Below, one piece after another: positions 57,549 to 64,000 of a stretch of DNA of 64,000 nucleotides. The position numbers and the translations under genes were made by a program. Under the pieces are notes generated by a model, which was not told where the DNA came from, did no database searches, and saw nothing but the letters and a program-made list of their open reading frames with translations. The stretch covers positions 5,608,501 to 5,672,500 of the forward strand of contig NZ_CP077093.1 of assembly GCF_014268755.2 (NCBI RefSeq), given 5' to 3'. The stretch's first letter is position 1. Each line of letters begins with the position of its first letter. The DNA comes from Pseudomonas vanderleydeniana. Its GTDB lineage: Bacteria; Pseudomonadota; Gammaproteobacteria; Pseudomonadales; Pseudomonadaceae.

Positions 57549-57603
57549 TCGATCCGGCCGGAGCCACGGCGGCCCGGTGATGTTCACACGCAACGCAGTT
57601 GCA

Positions 57604-57682
57604 GGAGCCGGCTTGCTGGCGATCGTCTCGACGCGGTTTATCTGATGAACCGCGTTGGCCCTATCGCCAGCAAGCCGGCTCC
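57604..57682. repeat. REP doublet after minE
   Basis: GGAGCCGGCTTGCTGGCGAT (57604-57623) is inverted at 57663-57682, with inner arms ACGCGGTT/AACCGCGT (57631-57655). Same class as at 49496. Confidence 0.85.
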
Positions 57683-57744
57683 CACAAGAGCGGAAGTGTG
57701 AGCACCATCGGGCCGCCGTTGGCGTTTGTTACGAGACCGTTTTA

Positions 57745-58380
57745 ATGCCGCTGTCGAATATCCGCATCATCCATCAGGACGCCGCCGTGCTGGTGGTGGA
57801 CAAGCCGACCCTGCTGCTCTCCGTCCCGGGCCGGGCCGATGACAACAAGGACTGCCTGATCACCCGCCTGCAGGAAAACGGCTACCCCGAAGCCCTGATC
57901 GTCCACCGGCTGGACTGGGAAACCTCGGGCATCATCCTGCTGGCCCGCGACCCCGATACCCATCGCGAATTGTCACGCCAGTTCCATGACCGCGAAACCG
58001 AGAAGGCCTACACCGCGTTGTGCTGGGGCCAGCCGGAACTGGACAGCGGCAGCATCGACCTGCCGCTGCGCTACGACCCGCCGACCAAACCGCGGCACGT
58101 GGTCGACCACGAGTTCGGCAAGCATGCCCTGACCTTCTGGAAGGTGCTCGAACGCCACGCCGACTGGTGTCGGGTAGAACTGACGCCGATCACCGGACGC
58201 TCGCATCAACTGCGGGTGCACATGTTGTCCATCGGTCATCCGCTGCTGGGCGACGGGCTCTATGCCCATCCGCAGGCCCTGGCGGCCTGGCCGCGGCTGT
58301 GCCTGCACGCCAGCATGCTGAGCTTCACCCATCCGCAGAGCGGCGAGCGCCTGCGCTTCGAGTGCCCGGCGCCGTTCTGA
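57745..58380 (+). CDS. rluA: RluA-family pseudouridine synthase
   Basis: 211 aa, single catalytic domain, catalytic Asp in HRLDWETSGIILLA, plus the conserved RSHQLRVHMLSIGHPLLGD. Begins MPLSNIRIIHQDAAVLVVDKP, no S4 domain. E. coli RluA modifies 23S U746 and tRNA U32; length and lack of S4 fit RluA best. A long upstream open frame overlaps the REP repeat and is non-coding. Confidence 0.9.
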   Translation: MPLSNIRIIHQDAAVLVVDKPTLLLSVPGRADDNKDCLITRLQENGYPEALIVHRLDWETSGIILLARDPDTHRELSRQFHDRETEKAYTALCWGQPELDSGSIDLPLRYDPPTKPRHVVDHEFGKHALTFWKVLERHADWCRVELTPITGRSHQLRVHMLSIGHPLLGDGLYAHPQALAAWPRLCLHASMLSFTHPQSGERLRFECPAPF

Positions 58381-58756
58381 ACGACATACGCAGACTGTGT
58401 GGCGAGGGGGCTCGCCCCCGCTCGACTGCGAAGCAGTCGCAACCCGGCCGACTCGTCCCCCAGACACAACACGGTCGTCTGTTTTGGGGCTGCCTTGCAG
58501 CCCAGCGGGGGCAAGCCCCCTCGCCACAAACGTCCTGTAGGAGCCCGGCTTGCCGGCGACTGCGAAGCAGTCGCAACCCGGCTGACTCGTCCCCCAGACA
58601 CAACACGGTCGCCTTTTTTGGGGCTGCCTTGCAGCCCAGCGGGGGCAAGCCCCCTCGCCACCAGCAAGCCTTCTTGCCTGCCCCTCGCCCTCACCGCAGG
58701 CAAGCCGGCGCCTACAAGATACGGTAAACTCCCGACACTGCTGTCTGGAGCCACTT
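58381..58756. repeat. REP cluster with 104-bp imperfect tandem duplication
   Basis: 376 bp with no gene. A 104-bp unit (58424-58527) starting GACTGCGAAGCAGTCGC is repeated at 58558-58661 with few differences. Each copy ends in the REP GCGGGGGCAAGCCCCCTCGCCAC. Before the first copy is TGTGGCGAGGGGGCTCGCCC; between them is TGTAGGAGCCCGGCTTGCCG. Confidence 0.85.
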
Positions 58757-60046
58757 ATGCGCGAAGAGTTGAACCAAGGCCTGATCGACTTCCTCAAGGC
58801 CTCCCCCACCCCCTTTCATGCCACCGCCAGCCTGGTCCAGCGTCTGGAAGCGGCAGGCTATCAGCGTCTCGACGAGCGCGAGACCTGGCACACCGAGGCC
58901 AACGGTCGCTACTACGTGACCCGCAACGACTCTTCAATCATCGCCATCAGGCTCGGTCGCGCCTCGCCGCTGCTGGCCGGCATCCGCATGGTCGGCGCCC
59001 ACACCGACAGCCCGTGCCTGCGGGTCAAGCCGCAGCCCGAACTGCAACGCCAGGGCTTCTGGCAACTGGGTGTCGAAGTCTACGGCGGCGCCCTGCTCGC
59101 CCCCTGGTTCGACCGCGACCTGTCGCTGGCCGGTCGCGTGACCTTCCGCCGCGACGGCAAGGTCGAAAGCCAGCTGATCGACTTCAAGGCACCGATCGCG
59201 ACCATTCCCAACCTGGCGATTCACCTCAACCGTGAAGCCAACCAGGGCTGGGCGATCAACCCGCAGAACGAACTGCCACCGATCCTGGCCCAGTTCGCCG
59301 GAGACGAGCGCGTCGACTTCCGCGCCGTACTCACCGACCAGCTGGCCCGTGAACACGGCCTCAGCGCCGATGTGGTGCTCGATTACGAGTTGAGCTTCTA
59401 CGACACCCAGAGTGCCGCCGTGATCGGTCTCAATGGCGACTTCATCGCCGGCGCCCGCCTGGACAACCTGCTGTCCTGCTACGCCGGCCTGCAGGCACTG
59501 CTCAACGCCGACGGCGAGGAAACCTGCGTGCTGGTCTGCAATGACCACGAGGAAGTCGGCTCCTGCTCCGCCTGCGGCGCCGACGGCCCGATGCTCGAAC
59601 AGACCCTGCGCCGCCTGCTGCCGGACGGCGAAGACTATGTGCGCACGATTCAGAAATCGCTGCTGGTCTCGGCGGACAACGCTCATGGCGTACACCCCAA
59701 CTACGCCGAGAAGCACGACGCCAACCACGGCCCGAAACTCAACGCCGGCCCGGTGATCAAGGTCAACAACAACCAGCGCTACGCCACCAACAGCGAAACC
59801 GCCGGCTTCTTCCGCCACCTGTGCATGGCCGAGGAAGTCCCGGTGCAGAGCTTCGTGGTGCGCAGCGACATGGGTTGCGGCTCGACCATCGGCCCGATCA
59901 CTGCCAGCCACCTGGGCGTACGCACCGTGGACATCGGCCTGCCGACCTTCGCCATGCATTCGATCCGCGAACTGGCGGGCAGCCATGACCTGGCGCACCT
60001 GGTTAAGGTGTTGAGCGCGTTCTACGCCAGCCACGAACTGCCCTGA
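58757..60046 (+). CDS. apeB: M18 family aminopeptidase
   Basis: 429 aa zinc aminopeptidase. First metal ligands [15 protein letters not shown], Asp in [13 protein letters not shown], Glu pair in [17 protein letters not shown], later Asp/His [35 protein letters not shown] precedes the ATG. Called ApeB/PepA-like in pseudomonads; releases N-terminal residues from peptides in the cytoplasm. Confidence 0.95.
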   Translation: MREELNQGLIDFLKASPTPFHATASLVQRLEAAGYQRLDERETWHTEANGRYYVTRNDSSIIAIRLGRASPLLAGIRMVGAHTDSPCLRVKPQPELQRQGFWQLGVEVYGGALLAPWFDRDLSLAGRVTFRRDGKVESQLIDFKAPIATIPNLAIHLNREANQGWAINPQNELPPILAQFAGDERVDFRAVLTDQLAREHGLSADVVLDYELSFYDTQSAAVIGLNGDFIAGARLDNLLSCYAGLQALLNADGEETCVLVCNDHEEVGSCSACGADGPMLEQTLRRLLPDGEDYVRTIQKSLLVSADNAHGVHPNYAEKHDANHGPKLNAGPVIKVNNNQRYATNSETAGFFRHLCMAEEVPVQSFVVRSDMGCGSTIGPITASHLGVRTVDIGLPTFAMHSIRELAGSHDLAHLVKVLSAFYASHELP

Positions 60047-60075
60047 GTCCGAAGGCAACCCCCGAGCCGGACTGG

Positions 60076-60184
60076 TGATCGTTCCCACGCTCCGCGTGGG
60101 AACGCAGCCGGTGACGCTCTGCGTCACAGGAGCGGACACCGAGCGTCCAGAGAGACGTTCCCGCGCACAGCGTGGGAACGATCA
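60076..60184. repeat. 109-bp MITE-like palindromic element
   Basis: Terminal inverted repeats TGATCGTTCCCACGC (60076-60090) and its exact complement (60170-60184). Internal hairpins GTTCCCACGC/GCGTGGGAAC, GTGACGC/GCGTCAC and GTTCCCGCGC/GCGTGGGAAC. No coding capacity. Similar GTTCCCACGC elements are common in Pseudomonas intergenic DNA (recalled). Confidence 0.8.
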
Positions 60185-60304
60185 GCGATCTCCCCCCTCT
60201 TCATCAGACTCCATCATCCGGTCTGATCACTCCTGATACACATCAACGCATCCCCAACAAAGCGACCTAGACTGAAGGTACATCCCTTCGACAAGGCCGT
60301 CGTC

Positions 60305-60481
60305 ATGATCACATCATTCGAGTTCCACTCGATGCTCATCCCGATCCTGGGAGGCATGTTACTGCTGGCCTTGGGCTTCAACTTCCGGGAAAACCGCGCA
60401 GGTCCGCTGCTGATGTGGCTCGGCATGCTGTTGATCCTCGCGACGGTGGTCTACAAGATCCTCGCCAAACTGGCTGAATAA
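60305..60481 (+). CDS. 58-aa inner-membrane protein
   Basis: MITSFEFHSMLIPILGG then two TM helices (about 10-25 and 34-55) with a short charged loop FRENRAGP. Starts with ATG at 60305, weak ribosome site (AAGG 9 nt upstream), TAA stop. Too short for standard ORF filters. It lies 50 bp before the MscS channel gene and may be co-transcribed. Function unknown. Confidence 0.6.
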   Translation: MITSFEFHSMLIPILGGMLLLALGFNFRENRAGPLLMWLGMLLILATVVYKILAKLAE

Positions 60482-60531
60482 ATGCGCGCCGCCCGAGGCT
60501 GGCGTACACTCGGTCGATCCGCATTCCGCAT

Positions 60532-62703
60532 ATGGTTGACTGCCTAGTGTTCGCCCGTCTTTTTGCCCTGCCCAGCTATCTGCTCATTTGCCTGTTGGCC
60601 CTGCTGCCCCTGGCCCCCGCCCAGGCCGTGGGCCTGCCCAGCCTGTTGGGCAGCGCCGAGAAAACCCAGCCACAACCCACCGAACCCCTGGCCCAGTCAC
60701 TCGACGAAGTCATCAAGAACCTGGAGAACGACCAGCAACGCAGCAAGCTGCTGAGCGACCTGAAGAAGCTCCGCGACAGCACGAAAAAGGCCCAGCCGAC
60801 CACCGAGGAAGGGGTACTGGGCCTGATCGGCAGCACCCTGGCCGACTTCGAAAAGCAGTTCACCGGCAGTGACAGTCCGCTCAATCGCTGGTCGCTGGAG
60901 TTCGACCAGGCCAAGCAGGAAATGATGGCGCTGATGCTGCCGGCCAGCGAGTGGCTGCCGATCATCTCCGCCTTTGCCCTGATCCTGCTGCTCTGGAGCT
61001 GCCTGGCCTGGGCGATGATCTGGCTCGGCCACCGGGTGCGCCTGCGCTTCGGGCTCACCGAGGAACTGCCCCAACACCCGCGTACCGTCGACCTGCTGCG
61101 TTTCGCCTTGCGCAAGCTAGGCCCGTGGATGATCGCATTGCTGATCACCGTCTACATGACCTATGCCCTGCCCTCGTCCCTGGGCAAGGACCTGGCGATG
61201 GCCCTGGCCTACGCGCTGGTGGTCGGTACCTGCTTCTCGGCGATCTGCGTGATCGCCTTCTCGCTGCTCGACGGCCCGCATCGCCATGAAGCGCTGCACA
61301 TCCTGCGCCGCCGGGCCTTCCGGCCCCTTTGGCTGATCGGCAGCTTCGCCGCGTTCGGCGAGGCCTTGAGCGACCCGCGCCTGATCGCCAGCCTCGGTAG
61401 CCACCTGGCCCACACCGCCGCCACCTTCGTCAATGTGATGGCCGCCCTGTCCACCGGCTTGTTCATCCTGCGTTTCCGCCGCCCCATCGCACACCTGATC
61501 CGCAACCAGCCGTTGTCCCGGCGCCTGACCCGCCGTGCCCTGAGCGACACCATCGATATCCTCGGCAGCTTCTGGTTCGTCCCCGCACTGATCCTGGTGG
61601 CGATCTCGCTGTTCGCGACCTTTTTCTCCGCCGGCGATACCAGCACCGCCCTGCGCCAATCGCTGATCTGCACCGTGCTGGTGGTGCTGTGCATGGTGAT
61701 CAATGGCCTGGTCCGCCGCCATGCCGCCAAGCCGCAGCGCGGGCACAAACGCCATGCGCTGTACTCGGAACGCCTGAAAGGCTTCTGCTACACCCTGGTG
61801 CACCTGACGGTCTGGCTGTTCTTCATCGAACTCGGCCTGCGGGTCTGGGGGATGTCGCTGATTCGCTTCACCGAGGGCGACGGCCGCGAAGTCAGTGTCC
61901 GCCTGTTCGGCCTCGGCGGTACGCTGCTTTTCGCCTGGCTGGTGTGGATCCTCGCCGACACCGCCGTGCACCACGCCCTGACCCGCTCGCGCAAGGGCCT
62001 GGCCAACGCCCGTGCGCAGACCATGATGCCGTTGATCCGCAACGTGCTGTTCGTGGCGATCTTCATCATCGCCCTGATCGTCGCCCTGGCAAACATGGGC
62101 ATGAACGTCACGCCCCTGCTGGCCGGTGCCGGCGTGATCGGTCTGGCCATCGGTTTCGGTGCCCAGTCGCTGGTGGCGGACCTGATCACCGGCCTGTTCA
62201 TCATCATCGAGGACTCCCTGGCCATCGACGACTACGTGGACGTTGGCGGCCACCTCGGCACCGTCGAGGGCCTGACCATCCGCACCGTTCGGCTGCGCGA
62301 CATCGACGGCATCGTCCACACCATCCCGTTCAGCGAGATCAAGAGCATCAAGAACTACTCGCGGGAGTTCGGCTACGCGATCTTCCGGGTCGCGATCCCC
62401 TACAACATGGCGATCGACGATGCGATCAAGCTGATGCGCGACGTCGGGCAGAAGATGCGTACCGATCCGTTGCAGCGGCGCAACATCTGGTCGCCCCTGG
62501 AAATCCAGGGCGTGGAGAGCTTCGAGTCCGGCAGCGCGATCCTGCGTGCGCGCTTCAAGACCGCGCCGATCAAGCAGTGGGAAGTGTCGCGGGCATTCAA
62601 CCTGGCACTGAAACGGACCATGGACGAGTCCGGCCTCGACCTGGCGACCCCACGCCTGAGCGTGCAGGTGGTGACGGCCGGTGGTGGCGAACAGAAGGAA
62701 TAG
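60532..62703 (+). CDS. Large MscS-family mechanosensitive channel
   Basis: 723 aa. Signal peptide (cleavage after AQA, about 32), periplasmic coiled region about 45-135, about ten TM helices, then the MscS pore region NMGMNVTPLLAGAGVIGLAIGFGAQSLVADLITGL and beta domain DDYVDVGGHLGTVEGLTIRTVRLRDIDG. Resembles YbiO-type channels. Releases solutes on hypo-osmotic shock. No good ribosome site before ATG 60532; GTG at 60547 is an alternative. Confidence 0.92.
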   Translation: MVDCLVFARLFALPSYLLICLLALLPLAPAQAVGLPSLLGSAEKTQPQPTEPLAQSLDEVIKNLENDQQRSKLLSDLKKLRDSTKKAQPTTEEGVLGLIGSTLADFEKQFTGSDSPLNRWSLEFDQAKQEMMALMLPASEWLPIISAFALILLLWSCLAWAMIWLGHRVRLRFGLTEELPQHPRTVDLLRFALRKLGPWMIALLITVYMTYALPSSLGKDLAMALAYALVVGTCFSAICVIAFSLLDGPHRHEALHILRRRAFRPLWLIGSFAAFGEALSDPRLIASLGSHLAHTAATFVNVMAALSTGLFILRFRRPIAHLIRNQPLSRRLTRRALSDTIDILGSFWFVPALILVAISLFATFFSAGDTSTALRQSLICTVLVVLCMVINGLVRRHAAKPQRGHKRHALYSERLKGFCYTLVHLTVWLFFIELGLRVWGMSLIRFTEGDGREVSVRLFGLGGTLLFAWLVWILADTAVHHALTRSRKGLANARAQTMMPLIRNVLFVAIFIIALIVALANMGMNVTPLLAGAGVIGLAIGFGAQSLVADLITGLFIIIEDSLAIDDYVDVGGHLGTVEGLTIRTVRLRDIDGIVHTIPFSEIKSIKNYSREFGYAIFRVAIPYNMAIDDAIKLMRDVGQKMRTDPLQRRNIWSPLEIQGVESFESGSAILRARFKTAPIKQWEVSRAFNLALKRTMDESGLDLATPRLSVQVVTAGGGEQKE

Positions 62704-62760
62704 CCAGATAATGCCAAGCCTGCCTGCAGGGCGTGCAGACTGTTATGGCTTGCGGGCTTT

Positions 62761-62942
62761 TGTGGCGAGCGGGCTTGCCCGCGTTGGGGGCAAAGCCCCC
62801 CAAATCAGCCTACCCGGTACATCAGGTCGATTAGCGCGTCAGGTTTTGCGACTGCTGTGCAGTCGAGCGCGGGCAAGCCCGCTCGCCACAACAGCTCGTC
62901 TGCCACAAAAGCTCGTTTCTCACAAAAGCCCGCTCGCCACGA
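62761..62942. repeat. REP doublet plus partial third copy
   Basis: TGTGGCGAGCGGGCTTGCCCGCG (62761-62783; 23 bp) is perfectly inverted at 62868-62890. A truncated GCCCGCTCGCCAC is at about 62928-62940. Lies between the convergent channel and GntR genes. Confidence 0.85.
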
Positions 62943-62963
62943 CAGCCCATTCGTCATCGGCAG

Positions 62964-63677
62964 CTAAACCACATCCACGCCTACATGGATCGCATCATGC
63001 CGCCAGAACTCCAGGTCGCAGTCGATCAGGCGCTGGTGCTGATCGTAGTTGACCCGGGCGATCCGCAAGCCCGGGCTGCCGGAAGACACCCGCAACGCCG
63101 CGGCGGCCTCCTGCGGCAGTGAGGTCGGTACGATTTCGAAGCGCACCCGCCCGTAGTGCAGGTCGTAGTGCCGGGCATACAGCTCGGTGATCGACTGGTT
63201 CAGGTCGAACTCCAGGATCCCCGGGAAGTACTGCGGGTTGAGGTAATGCTCGACATACAGTACCTGCCGCTCATCGATCCGCCGCACCCGGCAGATCTGG
63301 ATCACGCTCGACAGCGCCGGCAGCTGCAACCAGTCGCACACCGCCGCCGACGCCGGCTGCAAGCGCGCCGACAGCACCTGGGTGGACGGTACCCGCCCCT
63401 GAGCGCTGACCATTGCGTGAAAGTGACTGCGCTGCATCAGGTTGTAGGCCAGCCGCGGCGGCGAGACGAACCAGCCCCGCCGCTCCTCACGGTAGATCAA
63501 CCCCTGGGCTTCCAACTGCAGCAGCGCCTCGCGCACGGTAATCCGGGTGGTGCTGAACAGTTCGCTGAGCTTGCGCTCGGCCGGCAGCTTGCTGCCCCCA
63601 GGCAAAAGCCCGTGCTCGATCTGCTCATGGAGCGCCAGCCCGATGGCTGTCACCGCCTTTGGTGCCTCTTCGCGCAT
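62964..63677 (-). CDS. GntR/HutC-type transcription regulator with UTRA domain
   Basis: 237 aa. N-terminal winged helix (about 10-72): PGGSKLPAERKLSELFSTTRITVREALLQLEAQGLIYREERRG. C-terminal UTRA ligand domain with VEHYLNPQYFPGILEFDLNQSITELYARHY. Starts MREEAPKAVTAIG; a TTG one codon upstream is possible. A perfect palindrome lies 14 bp before the start, so it is probably autoregulated. The ligand and target operon, likely beyond the right edge, are not seen. Confidence 0.9.
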   Translation of the reverse strand: MREEAPKAVTAIGLALHEQIEHGLLPGGSKLPAERKLSELFSTTRITVREALLQLEAQGLIYREERRGWFVSPPRLAYNLMQRSHFHAMVSAQGRVPSTQVLSARLQPASAAVCDWLQLPALSSVIQICRVRRIDERQVLYVEHYLNPQYFPGILEFDLNQSITELYARHYDLHYGRVRFEIVPTSLPQEAAAALRVSSGSPGLRIARVNYDQHQRLIDCDLEFWRHDAIHVGVDVV

Positions 63678-63690
63678 CAACGTTACCTAT

Positions 63691-63704
63691 CTGGACTAGT
63701 CCAG
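63691..63704. promoter_or_regulatory. Perfect palindrome CTGGACTAGTCCAG (candidate GntR operator)
   Basis: 14-bp inverted repeat just upstream of the GntR gene start. It fits the GntR/HutC/PhnF-type pattern TGGnCTAGnCCA. Its place over the regulator's own leader suggests autorepression. Confidence 0.6.
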
Positions 63705-64000
63705 CACTATTTCAGGGCAAAACCGTGCAGCGCCACGGTCTCCGGTTGCAGCACCCAGCCTAGGCAATGCACATGACTGATATGTGACAAAGCGACGAAA
63801 CGGTGCACTGGAACGGCCGTCCAACAACCATTTAGCCGTTAAATATCAGCTAGTTACAAATGGTCTACGCTTAATTCGGCGGTCACGGGTGCCACCGGAA
63901 AAAAACCTTGCAGGACTGATGCCGACATCAAAGTGTCATCCAGCAGGCTTAAATTGGCTCAGGTATTGCTGACCTAGACCAAACGTCCAACCGCCGCACT
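63705..64000. other. Gene-free right end with a second operator-like site
   Basis: No convincing gene; AT-rich stretch at 63830-63880. TGACCTAGACCA at 63970-63981 shares CTAGnCCA with the palindrome at 63691 and may be the operator of a divergent gene starting beyond the window. Confidence 0.4.

Noticed and set aside
58381..58756. CRISPR array, because of regularly repeated palindromic units
   Set aside because: Only two 104-bp near-identical copies with REP ends, no short spacers of unique sequence and no cas genes.
63784..63972. 62-codon open frame at the right end
   Set aside because: No ribosome site and no domain; it overlaps a likely regulatory region.

Overview
The window is chromosomal DNA from a Pseudomonas species, most likely the P. 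fluorescens complex. The evidence is high G+C coding DNA, Pseudomonas-type core proteins throughout (KdpFAB, FabAB, the sdh-suc cluster, BrnQ/BraB, MinCDE, yjcH-actP), and many REP/REPIN palindromes of the classes TGTAGGAGC.GGCTTGC and TGTGGCGAGCGGGCTTGC. No rRNA, tRNA, phage, IS transposase, CRISPR array or biosynthetic cluster was seen. The window is essentially core genome with intergenic palindromic repeats.

Layout. 1-3767 (-): kdpFAB potassium pump, with kdpB running off the left edge. 4136-5952 (+): an OmpR-type two-component pair. 6067-6906 (+): a protein with five EF-hands. 7104-13074 (-): AI-2E-family permease, DUF4892 protein, two overlapping alpha/beta hydrolases, a hotdog thioesterase and an AMP-binding enzyme. 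13284-14105 (+): pentapeptide-repeat protein. 14112-15941 (-): gpsA, a DUF4389 protein and sixA. 16142-21101 (+): a tight three-gene unit of TonB-dependent receptor, periplasmic ABC-type binding protein and hybrid histidine kinase. Its position beside fabAB and gpsA resembles P. aeruginosa PA1609-PA1618 (recalled, not searched). 21339-24696 (+): fabA-fabB, an OsmC-family protein and pirin. 24808-28524 (-): dienelactone hydrolase, htpG and two PaaI-type thioesterases. 28688-28933 (+): small lipoprotein. 29204-30517 (-): brnQ.

The centre (30948-44123) is the TCA cluster sdhCDAB-sucAB-lpdG-sucCD on the minus strand, divergent from gltA. Good sigma70-type promoters can be read for both sdhC and gltA. 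Structured leaders lie before sucA and sucC, where the published Pseudomonas sucA-II and sucC RNA motifs are expected.

44490-47590 (-): yjcH-actP acetate uptake, with a Crc/Hfq-type A-rich motif at the yjcH start, and a glycine-betaine-type binding protein. 47922-49472 (+): membrane-anchored GH17 protein. The rest is envelope and division genes: lipase-like hydrolase plus MlaA-like protein, HAD phosphatase, patatin, lipid A acyltransferase, minCDE, rluA, apeB, a 58-aa membrane protein, a large MscS-family channel and a GntR/UTRA regulator with a palindromic operator beside it.

The points most worth a second look are the receptor/binding protein/hybrid kinase unit, the sucA and sucC leaders, several orphan operator-like palindromes, the MlaA-like protein without a lipobox, and the REP-associated 104-bp duplication and 109-bp MITE-like element. 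I did not find a clearly new multi-gene system.
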